Below, one piece after another: positions 7,640 through 17,997 of a stretch of DNA of 64,000 nt (positions are counted from its first letter, which is position 1; each line of letters begins with the position of its first letter). The stretch spans positions 1 to 64,000 of the forward strand of contig NZ_VZPL01000006.1 in the NCBI RefSeq assembly GCF_008801575.1, read 5' to 3'. The notes under the pieces were generated by a model. The model was given only the letters and a program-made list of their open reading frames with translations. It had not been told where the DNA came from and searched no databases. Made by a program: the position numbers and the translations under genes. The DNA is from Xanthomonas cissicola. GTDB taxonomy: Bacteria > Pseudomonadota > Gammaproteobacteria > Xanthomonadales > Xanthomonadaceae.

Positions 7640-10600
7640 ATGAGCGCTATCGACTCCACCCTTGCCGACACCTTGCGTGAGCGCCGCCGTGCCGTGGATG
7701 GCGCGATGAGCCGCGACCGTGGCCGCTTGCTGGGCCTATGGTCGCGCTGGCAGGGCAAGCCAGGCAACCCGCAGGTGCGCGATGCGTTCGAGCAGGCACT
7801 GGCGGCATCGCAGGCGCAACGCCAGGCACGGGCCGAGCAGCAGCCGGCCATCACGCTGGACGACCAGTTGCCGATTGCGCGCGAGGCCGAGCGCATCATC
7901 GCGCTGATCCGCGACCATCAGGTGGTGGTCATCGCCGGCGAAACAGGCTCGGGCAAGACCACTCAGCTGCCCAAGCTGTGCCTGGCGGCCGGACGCGGAG
8001 CCGCCGGAATGATCGGCTGCACCCAACCACGCCGGATCGCCGCGCGCGCGGTGGCCGCGCGCGTGGCCGACGAGCTGAAGACGCCGTTGGGCACCACGGT
8101 GGGCTTCCAGGTGCGCTTCACCGATCGCGTCAGCGATCAGTCGCGCATCAAGTTCATGACCGACGGCATCCTGCTGGCGGAAATCGCCAGCGACCGTTGG
8201 CTGTCGTCCTACGACACCATCATCGTGGACGAGGCGCACGAGCGCAGCCTCAATATCGATTTCCTGCTGGGCTATCTCAAGCAGTTGCTGCACAAGCGCT
8301 CCGATCTCAAGTTGATCGTCACCTCGGCCACCATCGACACCGAGCGCTTTGCGCAGCACTTCGACAACGCGCCGGTGATCAGCGTGGAAGGCCGCACCTT
8401 CCCGGTCGAGGTGCGTTATCGCCCGCTGGAAGGCGATACGGGCGACGGCGACGATGGAGAACACGGCAGCGGCCGCGACGGCGAGCGCAGTGTCAACGAT
8501 GCGATCGTGGCGGCCATCGATGAGATCACCCGCATCGACCCGCGCGGCGATGTGCTGATGTTCCTGCCGGGCGAGCGCGAGATTCGCGATGCGCACCAGT
8601 CGCTGGAACGGCGCAAATACCGCGAAACCGAAGTGGTGCCGCTGTATGCGCGGCTGTCGGCAGCCGATCAGGACCGCGTGTTCAACCCGGGCCCGCGCCG
8701 GCGCCTGGTACTGGCCACCAACGTGGCCGAAACGTCGCTGACGGTGCCGCGCATCCGGTATGTGGTGGACCAGGGGCTTGCCCGCGTCAAACGCTACAGC
8801 CCGCGCCAGAAGCTGGACCGCCTGCATATCGAGCCGATCTCGCAGGCCAGCGCCAACCAGCGCATGGGCCGTTGCGGGCGTATTGCCGAGGGCATCTGCT
8901 ACCGGCTGTATGCCGAAGCGGATTTTGCCGCGCGTCCGGCATTCACCGATCCGGAAATCCGACGTTCCTCGTTGTCCGGGGTGATCTTGCGCATGCTGCA
9001 GCTGGGGCTGGGCAGGATCGAAGACTTCCCGTTTCTGGAAGCACCCGACGAACGTGCGGTGGCCGATGGTTGGCAACAGCTACTGGAGCTGGGCGCCATC
9101 GATACGCAGCGGCGTCTGACCGCGACCGGCCGCCAGATGGCGCGCCTGCCGGTGGACGTCAAGCTGGCGCGCATGCTGGTGGCCGCGCAGCAACATGGGT
9201 GCTTGCGCGAGATGATCATCATCGCCGCATTCCTGGGCATCCAGGATCCGCGCGAGCGCCCGCCGGAGGCGCGCGAAGCGGCCGATAACGCGCATGCGCT
9301 GTTTGCCGATGCGCGCTCTGAATTCGTCGGCATCCTGCGCTTGTGGGATGCGTACCGGCAGGTGCATGAAGATCTTACCCAGTCCAAGCTGCGCGACTGG
9401 TGCAACCGGCATTTCCTCGGGTTCTTGCGCATGCGCGAGTGGCGCGAGCTGCATCGGCAGCTGCGGTTGCTGTGCGAAGAACTGGGCTGGAGCGAAGAGC
9501 CGGCCAACGCGATGCTGGCGCCGTTGCTGGCCGGTGCCAGTGCGCCCGCCCGCGAAGACGGCCACAACGCCAACCGACCCACGCGTGGCCAGCTGCACCG
9601 TGCCGCGCGACTGGCGCGCGAAGGCAGGCCCGATCCCAACGCAGCGCCTGCGACACCCGCGCCGGCTGCGGTGAACCAGCCGGCCGAAGCTGCCGAAGCA
9701 TCGGCCCGTAGCAGCGAACGCGAACGTGCGGCGGCCTATCAGGCGCTGCACCGCGCGCTGTTGGCGGGGCTGCCGACCCAGATCGGCCACCGCACGGAAA
9801 AGGGCGACTATCTGGCCGCGCGGCAACGCCGGTTCGTGCCGTTCCCCGGTTCGGCGCTGGCGCGCAAACCGCCGCCGTGGATTCTGGCGGCCACGTTGCT
9901 GGACACGCAGAAAGTGTGGGGCATGACCAATGCCGCGATCGAGCCGGACTGGGCCATTGCCGAGCTGCCGCATCTGCTGGCGCGCAAGCATTTCGATGCG
10001 CATTGGTCGCGTGCGCAGGGGCAGGTCGTTGCTTCGGAACAGATCAGCCTGTTCGGGCTGGTGCTGGCGCCGAAAAAGCCAGTGCATTTCGGCAAGATCG
10101 ATCCGGCCGCAGCGCATGATCTGTTCGTGCGCCAAGGCTTGGTGACCGGCGAAATCAATACGCGGGCCGCATTCGTGGCCGATAACCTCAAAGTGCTCGA
10201 GCAGGCACGCGAAGAAGAGGCCAAGTTGCGTCGCGCCGGTATCGTTGCCGACGAAGGCTGGCAGGCGCGCTGGTATCTGGATCGCATTCCGGCCGAGCTG
10301 CATTCGGCCAGCGGCTTGGATGCGTGGTGGAAGACCTTGCCGCCGGACAAACGCCGCAGCCTGCATTGGTCGTTGAACGATCTGCTGCCGGGCGAAGGCA
10401 GCGAAGCCGATCGCTTTCCGAAGTATTTCCCGCTTGGCGATGCGCGCCTACCGTTGCATTACCGTTTCGAGCCGGGTGCCGTCGACGACGGCGTGACCAT
10501 GGATGTGCCATTGCACTTGCTCAATGCGCTGGATCCTTCGCGCCTGTCGTGGCTGGCACCGGGATTCGTTGCCGACAAGGCGTCTGCGTTGATTCGTAGC

Positions 10601-11761
10601 CTGCCCAAGGCGCAACGCCGCAACTACGTGCCGGCACCGGATTTCGGGCGCGCGTTCTACGAGGCCTACAGTGTGGCCTCGGCCGACGATATCCGTGGCG
10701 AGCTGGCGCGCTTTCTGACCAAGGCCACCGGGACGCAGGTCACCGCGCTGGATTTCGATGAGCAGGCGTTAGACACGCATCTGCTGATGAACCTGCGCCT
10801 GCGCGACGACGACGGCAAAGTGTTGGCCGAGTCGCGCGATCTGAACGGGCTGCGGGCGCGCTTCGGCGAGCGTGCCGGGCAGGCATTCGCCGCACGGGCC
10901 GGGCGCGCGCTGGCCGCCGAAGGCCTGCGCGATTTTCCGGGCGCGCCGATTCCCGAGCAGGTGGCAGGCGAAGCCGGCGTCCCGGCGTACCCGGCGCTGG
11001 TGGATCAGGGTGACAACGCGGCGCTGCGCATCTTCGCCGACCGCAACGAAGCGGCGCGGGCGCATCCGCGCGGCGTGCGGCGCTTGCTGGAAATCGCATT
11101 GGCCGACAAGATCAAACAGGCACGCAAGCAACTGCCGGTGTCGCCCAAGACCGGGCTGCTGTATGCGGCGATCGAATCACAGGAACGCTTGCGTGGCGAT
11201 CTGGTCGATGCGGCGCTCAACGCCGTGCTGGCCGATGGCCTGGGCGCCATTCGCGACCCCGGCGCATTTGCGCAGCGCCGAGACGATGCGAGCAAGCGGC
11301 TGTTCGGCGAAGCGATGGAGCGCTTGAAGCTGGCCGAAAGCATCCTGGGCGCCGTGGCCGAACTCAAGCCACTGTTGGAAGCACCGTTGATGGGCTGGGC
11401 ACGCGGCAATCTGGATGACATGGAGCAGCAACTGCGCGCGCTGGTGCATGCAGGCTTCCTGCGCGACACCCCGGCCGACGCATTGGCCAATTATCCGCGC
11501 TACCTCAGGGCGATGATCCTGCGCACCGAACGCGCAAAGCGCGATCCTGCGCGCGACCAGGCGCGCATGCTTGAGCTCAAACCGTTCGTGGATGCAGTGG
11601 AAGAGGCCGCCGCGCGCGGTTTGCAAAACCGCCAAGAGTGGCAGGCGCTGCGTTGGGATCTGGAAGAGCTGCGCGTGTCGGTATTTGCGCAGGAGCTGGG
11701 TGCAAAATCCGGCGTTTCGGCGAAGAAACTGTCGCAACGGGTGGCTGCATTGCGCAGCTGA
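7640..11761 (+). CDS. hrpA: ATP-dependent RNA helicase HrpA
   Basis: A 1,373-residue DEAH-box helicase of the HrpA family, which unwinds RNA and in other bacteria rescues stalled or colliding ribosomes and affects mRNA processing. Walker A GETGSGKT is at 100-107 and the DEAH box at 197-200, followed by the SAT motif (VTSATID) and the motif VI region QRMGRCGRIAEG. Helicase-associated and OB domains follow, and the long C-terminal DUF3418-type region after about residue 750 is typical of HrpA. An Ala/Pro-rich linker sits at about 640-690. Length is normal. The gene is a single unit, convergent with the TonB-dependent receptor. Confidence 0.97.
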   Translation: MSAIDSTLADTLRERRRAVDGAMSRDRGRLLGLWSRWQGKPGNPQVRDAFEQALAASQAQRQARAEQQPAITLDDQLPIAREAERIIALIRDHQVVVIAGETGSGKTTQLPKLCLAAGRGAAGMIGCTQPRRIAARAVAARVADELKTPLGTTVGFQVRFTDRVSDQSRIKFMTDGILLAEIASDRWLSSYDTIIVDEAHERSLNIDFLLGYLKQLLHKRSDLKLIVTSATIDTERFAQHFDNAPVISVEGRTFPVEVRYRPLEGDTGDGDDGEHGSGRDGERSVNDAIVAAIDEITRIDPRGDVLMFLPGEREIRDAHQSLERRKYRETEVVPLYARLSAADQDRVFNPGPRRRLVLATNVAETSLTVPRIRYVVDQGLARVKRYSPRQKLDRLHIEPISQASANQRMGRCGRIAEGICYRLYAEADFAARPAFTDPEIRRSSLSGVILRMLQLGLGRIEDFPFLEAPDERAVADGWQQLLELGAIDTQRRLTATGRQMARLPVDVKLARMLVAAQQHGCLREMIIIAAFLGIQDPRERPPEAREAADNAHALFADARSEFVGILRLWDAYRQVHEDLTQSKLRDWCNRHFLGFLRMREWRELHRQLRLLCEELGWSEEPANAMLAPLLAGASAPAREDGHNANRPTRGQLHRAARLAREGRPDPNAAPATPAPAAVNQPAEAAEASARSSERERAAAYQALHRALLAGLPTQIGHRTEKGDYLAARQRRFVPFPGSALARKPPPWILAATLLDTQKVWGMTNAAIEPDWAIAELPHLLARKHFDAHWSRAQGQVVASEQISLFGLVLAPKKPVHFGKIDPAAAHDLFVRQGLVTGEINTRAAFVADNLKVLEQAREEEAKLRRAGIVADEGWQARWYLDRIPAELHSASGLDAWWKTLPPDKRRSLHWSLNDLLPGEGSEADRFPKYFPLGDARLPLHYRFEPGAVDDGVTMDVPLHLLNALDPSRLSWLAPGFVADKASALIRSLPKAQRRNYVPAPDFGRAFYEAYSVASADDIRGELARFLTKATGTQVTALDFDEQALDTHLLMNLRLRDDDGKVLAESRDLNGLRARFGERAGQAFAARAGRALAAEGLRDFPGAPIPEQVAGEAGVPAYPALVDQGDNAALRIFADRNEAARAHPRGVRRLLEIALADKIKQARKQLPVSPKTGLLYAAIESQERLRGDLVDAALNAVLADGLGAIRDPGAFAQRRDDASKRLFGEAMERLKLAESILGAVAELKPLLEAPLMGWARGNLDDMEQQLRALVHAGFLRDTPADALANYPRYLRAMILRTERAKRDPARDQARMLELKPFVDAVEEAAARGLQNRQEWQALRWDLEELRVSVFAQELGAKSGVSAKKLSQRVAALRS

Positions 11762-11977
11762 GGCCTGATGCAAGGCTGCGCATCCGACACGGGCCGAGCG
11801 CATCTCACAACCCGCGCGGCGTCCGTCTTAGAAGCTGAGAGCTGCTAACAGACGTAGCGAGCAGGCGCCAGGCGGGCGGGACGGCGCACAGGAACCGGCA
11901 TGTGTAAGTGGTAGATGCCGATTCTGGGCACCGGCCGCGCCCACCCGGCGGTGAGCGCAGTCGTGTTGCTGGCTACG

Positions 11978-14611
11978 CTAGAACTTCAGGTGCAGGCTGG
12001 CCATGTAGCGGCGTACGCTCTTGTAGCGACCGGCCAGGTGGTCCTTGTCACCCAGATACTGCAGGTATTGCTCGTCCAGCAGGTTCTGCGCATCGACCTG
12101 CAGCGACCAGTTCGGGCTGAAGGCATAGCCGACGCTGGCGCCGAGTTCGGCGTAATCGTCCACGCTTGCCGGTGCCGCACCGGCCACATAACCGCCGGCC
12201 AGGTAGCTGTCGCGCCAGTTGTAGGTCAGCCGCGCATTGAGCGGGCCTTTTTCGTAGCAGGGGCTGAAGGCGAGGCTGTTGCGCGATTGGTAGGGCAGGG
12301 CATCGCCGGTGTTGTTTTCGCCAGCGGCATAGGTGTAGTTGGCGGTCAGGCCGAAGCCGCTGTCGCCGAACGGTTGCTGGAAGGAGATGTTGAAGCCCTT
12401 GACCTTGCCATCGCCGGCATTGCGCGGCCGTTGAATGCTGTAGTCGCAATAGCCATCGGCCGTGCAGCCGTTGCTGCCCACCAACTGCGCCCAGCTTTGC
12501 GGTGCGGTATCGCGCAATGCGTTGTACTGGCGCTCCACGCTGGCGCTGGTGTCGATGTAGTTGTCGATCTTCTTGTAGAACACCGACCACGCCACCACCG
12601 CTTGCTGCGCAAAATAATATTCGGCAGAGAGATTGAAGTTCCAGGATTCGTACGGAGACAGGTCTGCATTGCCGCCGCTGCCGGTCAACGTGGTGTCGTT
12701 GAGGAAGGTGTTGTTGACCATCTGGTTGTAAGGTGCCCAGGCGATGACCTTGGCCGCAGCGAAGCGGAATACCCAGTCGTCGCTGGTGTCGTACGACAGC
12801 GTCAGCGAAGGCAGCAGAAAGTCTTCCTTGCGGGTGCGGGTCTGCCACAGGCTGCCGGCGTCGGCGAGGGAGGGCGTGCCGCTGTAGACGAAGCCGCTGC
12901 CTTCGGTCTTGGAATCCACGTAGCGCACGCCAAGATTGCCGCGCAGACCGCCACTGGAAAAATTCAGCTGCGCATAGGCTGCGTTGTTGGTCTGCTCCAG
13001 CGCCCAGCTGTTGTTGAGGTAGCTGGCCGGATCCGGTGCGCTGTAATCGACCGGGCTGTTGCGGATCCAGTTAAGCACGTTGTTGCGACCTGCCTGTATG
13101 TGCCGGCCGTGATCGGGATAGAACCCCTGCAGATCGGTGAGCCCTATCGTGCCCACATCGGCCAGGGTGCCGGGTGTGACGCCGCCATAGACATTGAGCT
13201 CGAAGCGCTCGTCGTGCTTGCCGTGGCGCACGCCCAGCAACAATTGATTGAACACGCTGTCGAACTGCAGATTCAAATCCAGCTGGCCATACGTGTCCTT
13301 GCTTTCGGTAGAGAAGATGCCGTTGTTGCCGAACCAGCCGCCGGCCGAACCCCAATTGGCCGGGTTACGTGCCGCTACCGAATCGTCGAAACGGATGCCG
13401 CGGCGGGTGTCCCAGCTGAAGCCGCCGTTGTAGAAAGGCTCGATGAAGTATTGCGAGAGATCTTTGTTCTCGGACTTGCTCTGGCCCACCTGTCCGTTCA
13501 AGCCCCAACCCTCGCCGCGGAAGGCGCCGCGCAGATCCAGTCCTTTGGTCGTCACCTCCGATTCGCGCACGTTGTTGTCGTAGATCACCGTACCGCCGAG
13601 CGGGATGGCATTGGCGCTGGAGTGGCCACTGGTGACCACACCGTTACGGACGCCGCCAAGTTGGTCCACCGCCGCCACCGTGCCGGCATTCCAGGTCAAA
13701 AAGCTGTACATCGACTGGTTGTAGTTGTCGAAGTTCTCGTTGATGTACAGGCCGCTCAGAGTGAACTCCAGCGCTTCACTGGGCTTGAGTTGCAGGTTGA
13801 CCACGGCGCTGTCGCGCTCGCGATCCTGCTGGAACCAGGCAGCGTTGATCGAGTTGGGCACATCCGCATCGGCAGGCACGCCGCCTGCGGCATTGGCGAA
13901 AGTGCTGGCCGGTACGTAGCCGAAGACCTCCATGCCGCGGCGGTCCACGCGTTCTTCGTAATGCTGCGCCGAGACCGCAATGCCGAAGGTCTCGGCTGCG
14001 TTCTTCCAGCTGTAGAGCAGTGCCGCGTTGGGTTTGCCCTGGCTGGCCTGGTCGCTGTAGCTGTAGCCGATGGATGCAGCCACTTCATTGACTTTCAGAT
14101 CCAGTGGCTGCCGCGTATGCATCAGCACCGTGCCACCGAGGCTGCCTTCGGTCAGGCGCGCTTCGGAGGATTTGAGGATTTCCGCACGGCCCAGGATCTG
14201 CGGGGCCAGCAGGGTGTAATCGAAACCGCGGCTGGGTTGTTCGCCGTAGAGCCAGATCGCCTGCGCGACCGGATGCCCGTCCAGAAACGACAGATTGAGG
14301 CTGGGGTCGGTGCCGTCGATACTCACGCGCTCGCCTTGCCCGAAGCGTCTGTCCAACGTCACGCCGGGAATCTGCGAGAGCGCTTCGGCCACGTTGGTGC
14401 TCGGGAATTTGCCGATGTCTTCGGCGGTGATCGCCTCGGAGATGCCGGTGTTGTTGCGTTTGGTATCGAGCGATTTTTCCAGGCTGGCGCGGATGCCGAC
14501 CACCTGGACGGCATCCAGGTCGGTGGCTTGCGTACCAGCGCTGTCCTGGGCTTGCGCAGCGAATGCCAGCGATAGTGCAATGGCGCTGGACAGGGTAGTG
14601 CTGTATTTCAT
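11978..14611 (-). CDS. TonB-dependent outer-membrane receptor
   Basis: An 877-residue receptor with a signal peptide (MKYSTTLSSAIALSLAFAAQ), a TonB-box-like stretch (LDAVQVVGI), a plug domain (ITAEDIGKFPSTNVAEALSQ, IPGVTLDR) and a 22-strand-type barrel ending in Phe (LHLKF), the usual signal for barrel insertion. The plug resembles the carbohydrate-uptake receptors abundant in xanthomonads. The start at 14611 is chosen for the AGGAGAG a few bases upstream; an upstream Met (MRRDIM) overlaps that site. The substrate is unknown, but the next gene upstream on the same strand is glucokinase, which hints at a sugar. Uptake would depend on TonB. Confidence 0.93.
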   Translation of the reverse strand: MKYSTTLSSAIALSLAFAAQAQDSAGTQATDLDAVQVVGIRASLEKSLDTKRNNTGISEAITAEDIGKFPSTNVAEALSQIPGVTLDRRFGQGERVSIDGTDPSLNLSFLDGHPVAQAIWLYGEQPSRGFDYTLLAPQILGRAEILKSSEARLTEGSLGGTVLMHTRQPLDLKVNEVAASIGYSYSDQASQGKPNAALLYSWKNAAETFGIAVSAQHYEERVDRRGMEVFGYVPASTFANAAGGVPADADVPNSINAAWFQQDRERDSAVVNLQLKPSEALEFTLSGLYINENFDNYNQSMYSFLTWNAGTVAAVDQLGGVRNGVVTSGHSSANAIPLGGTVIYDNNVRESEVTTKGLDLRGAFRGEGWGLNGQVGQSKSENKDLSQYFIEPFYNGGFSWDTRRGIRFDDSVAARNPANWGSAGGWFGNNGIFSTESKDTYGQLDLNLQFDSVFNQLLLGVRHGKHDERFELNVYGGVTPGTLADVGTIGLTDLQGFYPDHGRHIQAGRNNVLNWIRNSPVDYSAPDPASYLNNSWALEQTNNAAYAQLNFSSGGLRGNLGVRYVDSKTEGSGFVYSGTPSLADAGSLWQTRTRKEDFLLPSLTLSYDTSDDWVFRFAAAKVIAWAPYNQMVNNTFLNDTTLTGSGGNADLSPYESWNFNLSAEYYFAQQAVVAWSVFYKKIDNYIDTSASVERQYNALRDTAPQSWAQLVGSNGCTADGYCDYSIQRPRNAGDGKVKGFNISFQQPFGDSGFGLTANYTYAAGENNTGDALPYQSRNSLAFSPCYEKGPLNARLTYNWRDSYLAGGYVAGAAPASVDDYAELGASVGYAFSPNWSLQVDAQNLLDEQYLQYLGDKDHLAGRYKSVRRYMASLHLKF

Positions 14612-14711
14612 GATGTCTCTCCTCATCACGCACAGGGATGGACGGCGGGCTGCCGCTCGCCGGATGCGGGGTCTTGCAGACGCGCGCTCGGGGTAGAACG
14701 CGTGGTATCGC

Positions 14712-15744
14712 TTACGACAGGTCGGTGTGGTGCTGCAGATACCAGTTGGCCGCGCCGAGCACGCCCAGTTGCCCGTGCTCGACCAATTTGACCGGAATGC
14801 GTTCGAGCACAGCGCGCATGTTTCCCTTGTCCAGGAAGCGCTCGGCAAAGGCGCTGCCAGAGGAACTGGCCGATCGTCGGCAGGAAGCCCCCGGCCAGAT
14901 AGATGCCACCGGCAGCGCCGTAGGCCAGCGCCATGTCGCCGACCGCGCTCCCCAGCAGGCCGCAAAAAATCTCCAGGCACTCGCGCGCAAGCGCATCGTC
15001 TTCGTGCAGCGCTGCGTGCGTCACGGCGGCGGGCAGACGATGACGCGGCGTTGCGCCATGCAGCTCGCACACCGCATCGTAGAGATGCCGTAATCCCGGG
15101 CCGGAGAGCACGTGCTCGAGCGGCAAATAGTGCCGGTCACGTAACAGGCATTGCAGCACGGCGTACTCGCGCGGGTGGGTGCTGGCCAGCGCGACCTGGC
15201 CGGCTTCGGTGGCCAGCACGATCGCGCGTGGCTTGGCATCGATCCACAGTGCTGCACCCAGACCGGTCCCGGGGCCGACCACCAGAATCGGCCCGTTGGC
15301 ACGCGCATGGCGCGGTGTCGGCCCGCTCAGCTGCAGCACGGCGCGTTGTTCCATCTGCGGCGCTGCGTAGGCCACCGCCTCGAAATCGTTGACCAGGTGC
15401 ACGTTGCGCACTGCCAGTGCAGCACCGATGCGGCTGGGTGAAATCGTCCATGGCAGGTTGTTGCTGATGAAGCTGCCATCGTCCAGCGCCACGCCGGCGC
15501 TGGCGATGACCACCGCATCGACGCCGCGCCGCTGGTGCAGGAAATCCTCGAGGATGGCCTGGAGACTGGCGTGCTCGGCGCAGCGATAGGTGCGGTAATG
15601 CGAAAGCTCGATGGCTGCATCGCGCGCCTGCAGCATGTGCCCGACACGCACATGCGTGCCGCCGACATCGGCAGCGATGAAGCTGATGGCAACGGGGACA
15701 TCGGGCGAGGCAGAGGCGTAAGCGGAACGCGAAGTCGCAGCCAC
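14712..15744 (-). pseudogene. glk: Glucokinase, frameshifted near the C-terminus
   Basis: A ROK-independent bacterial glucokinase of the E. coli Glk type, which phosphorylates glucose on entry to glycolysis. The N-terminus has the ATP-phosphate loop (IAADVGGTHVRVG), then LVNDFEAVAYA and LVVGPGTGLGAALW, all intact. At about 14856-14866 the frame is lost right after GGFLPTIGQFL. The expected ending (SGSAFAERFLDKGN through ANWYLQHHTDLS) continues in another frame to a stop at 14712. A one-base insertion or two-base deletion explains it. Without the shift the frame runs on into Arg-rich nonsense to 14626. The start is GTG with AAGGA seven bases upstream. It could be a true pseudogene, a sequencing error, or programmed slippage; I favour the first two. 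Confidence 0.85.
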
Positions 15745-16046
15745 ATTCAGTCCTTTGGTCCGTCTGACCGGCCGATGCCGTCAGCGAGTAGGGGCCTGTT
15801 TAGGAGTTGGTGACAACGATGTCAATGGATCAGCCGGGTTGAATCGATCTTGGTGGCGTGCTCAAGTGCAAAAACGTGCGCTTCTGGGTTGTCTGTGCGG
15901 ACTTCGTTGCGCAAAGTGGACAAATGCGTCCAACGTGGCGCAGTGGTTGGTGAAAAGCGGACTCGGCAAGCCGGCGCATGGCGCCCAGCTGCCCACCGGG
16001 TGCTTCAGTTGGCTATCGCCCCACCCACCCTGTTTCAAGGACTGCG
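15745..16046. other. Intergenic stretch
   Basis: About 300 bases between glk and the PqaA-like gene, both on the minus strand. It must hold the glk promoter on its left side. No gene or clear hairpin was seen. Confidence 0.4.
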
Positions 16047-17561
16047 TCAGGGCCCGGCGCCACCGCTGGTCACGCCAGGCAGCGTGCTGCAGGCCGCGTT
16101 ATCGGTGGGCGGTGCCTGGGTGGGGTAACGCTGCTTGCCGAGTACATAGGCCTGGCTGGTGGCAACGAATCCATCCGCGTAAGTGGCTTCCACGAAATAC
16201 GCGCTCCAGCCGTTCTCCGGAATCTGCACCGGTACCGAGACGGTGCCGCCGTCGGCAAGCGCAATCGGCGTGGCGCTGTAGCGTATGCCGCAGGCGTAGC
16301 GGAAATCGCGCGCCTGTGGATTATGTGCACTCCACAGCTGCACCTGCGTTGGCCGCTCGGAGGAGCGGAAGCGGATCTGCGGCGCTTCGCCGGTACGCAA
16401 CACACCGCTCACTTGCGGTAACGGGCGCTGCTGCTGCAGGCGCGTGATGAACGGCGCCAGGGTATCGACGACAGAGGCGCGAATGTTGTGCGCACTATTG
16501 GGCAGGACGCGCAGCGCCTTGCTGCCGGGCAGCGCGTCATAGAAGAACCGGGCGTTGTCCGGCAAAAAGAAGTCGTCGCCGCTGGCATTGACGATGTACT
16601 TGGGCACCGCCAGCCGTGTGCGGTACGGCGTGTGCAAATAGCTCAGCGGATCTTGCAGCTGCACCAATTGCGCAAAAGCCGGGGTCTGCAGTTGTGTGGT
16701 GATGCCCTGCTTTGCATAGGCGTCGAAGGCAATCGGCCAGTTGCCGCCATAGGTGCGGGACATATGCTCCAGCACCGCCGGCATGTTGAGGATGTCGATC
16801 ACCAATGGCGCCACCGCCTCTACGCGCCGGTCGGCGATGGTGGCATGCCAGCTGGCCCACCCGCGTTTGGAGGCGCCGGCAAGCACGAAGCGGTGGACTT
16901 GCAACGGGGCCAATTCGCGCTCGGCCAGGCTCATGGTGCGCGCAATCGCGGCCGCCATCGGCACGTGCAGCGGCAGTGTCTTGCGCTGCTGCGGCGCCTT
17001 GAGAAACAGCGACCAACTATAGGCCACGCTGTCGTCTTCGCGGCGTGGGTTGGTATCGCCCTGGTAGCTCAACGCCTGGTTGGGAATGTCGCTGAGCGCG
17101 ATCACCACCGTGTGGGTGCGTTGCGCCAACGCCGCCAGCGCCTCGGGCGCCAACTCGCTGGCCGGCTGCGCCGTATTGCCATCCACCGGATGACGCGTAC
17201 CGTTGGTTGAGATCAATACCGCGCGCGTGGGCAAGGCCTCTTTCGGCACATAGATCGCCACGTCATGCTGCCAGCGCGACGGCGTGACCAGTCCCTCTGG
17301 CGACCAGTCCTGCGAGGTCAGCAGGTAGTCGCGCCGCTCGACACCGGCAACGCTGCTGGTGCCAACGCGCGTATAGGTCAACGGTTGTCGTTCGATGGCA
17401 TCGCGGTAACACACCAAGGATTGCCCGAAGCCAACGTCCGGTGCATTCGCGCAGCGCTCTGCCGGCGACGCAGCAGAAGCGAGTGAGTCAGCGGACGCGA
17501 TGCCGGCAAACAGTGTCAGTGACGATAGCAGTACCAGGCTGCAATAGGTCATCGAGCGCAT
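16047..17561 (-). CDS. PqaA-like secreted alpha/beta-hydrolase (PhoPQ-activated pathogenicity-related family)
   Basis: A 504-residue exported protein beginning MRSMTYCSLVLLSSLTLFAG with a Sec signal cut near ASADS. The body matches the PhoPQ-activated pathogenicity-related family (PqaA in Salmonella), an alpha/beta-hydrolase fold. It shows the nucleophile elbow-like FVLAGASKRGWASW, a conserved IVNASGDDFFLPDN acid loop and NSAHN near the end of the catalytic part. A C-terminal beta-rich domain follows from about residue 390. Its substrate is not established. In Salmonella the gene is PhoP-regulated; whether that holds here cannot be judged from sequence. Confidence 0.85.
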   Translation of the reverse strand: MRSMTYCSLVLLSSLTLFAGIASADSLASAASPAERCANAPDVGFGQSLVCYRDAIERQPLTYTRVGTSSVAGVERRDYLLTSQDWSPEGLVTPSRWQHDVAIYVPKEALPTRAVLISTNGTRHPVDGNTAQPASELAPEALAALAQRTHTVVIALSDIPNQALSYQGDTNPRREDDSVAYSWSLFLKAPQQRKTLPLHVPMAAAIARTMSLAERELAPLQVHRFVLAGASKRGWASWHATIADRRVEAVAPLVIDILNMPAVLEHMSRTYGGNWPIAFDAYAKQGITTQLQTPAFAQLVQLQDPLSYLHTPYRTRLAVPKYIVNASGDDFFLPDNARFFYDALPGSKALRVLPNSAHNIRASVVDTLAPFITRLQQQRPLPQVSGVLRTGEAPQIRFRSSERPTQVQLWSAHNPQARDFRYACGIRYSATPIALADGGTVSVPVQIPENGWSAYFVEATYADGFVATSQAYVLGKQRYPTQAPPTDNAACSTLPGVTSGGAGP

Positions 17562-17997
17562 GCAGGTTCTCCAGAGACCGTGCGTGTGGCCAGCGCTTGC
17601 CGCGCCAATCGCATGGGAAGCGTGGTCAGCAGTCGCGTCAGCGACGGGGTGGCGCGCGCGGTGTGTGCAGGAGTGTACGCGTGGTCGCTATCGGTAAGGA
17701 GGGCGGCGCTTCTCGCTACCGGCAATGGGCTGTGTCTGCGCGATGCGGAGTACGATGATTCGGCGCGCCACGTCAGCTGCGCCTAAAGGGGGCGCACCTA
17801 GGTTTGCGCTCTGTCTGCCGGCACCAGCGTTGCCTTGCGCATGCGCTGCTCTGCAGTGAGCGGCATCCCGCGGGCGAAGTGCAGCGGCTGCAGTTGCGAT
17901 CTTGCATGCGCAACGCCCAGTGGCGGGATTCGCGTGGCGCCTGCCGATGCCAAGCGCGGCGACCGTCTTCGGCAGCCGCGAAAGCGTGGCGGATGCG
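17562..17997. other. Intergenic stretch
   Basis: About 435 bases between two minus-strand genes, with only Arg-rich shadow frames. It should carry the promoter of the PqaA-like gene. I see no RNA gene or strong palindrome. Confidence 0.4.

Noticed and set aside
11915-14575. Long open frame of 886 codons on the plus strand opposite the TonB-dependent receptor
   Set aside because: It is the antisense shadow of a receptor with a signal peptide, plug and barrel; its translation is repetitive Val/Ala/Gly without domains.
14626-14711. Extended glucokinase C-terminus in the original frame
   Set aside because: After the frameshift the sequence is Arg/Pro-rich nonsense, while the proper C-terminus is found in the neighbouring frame.
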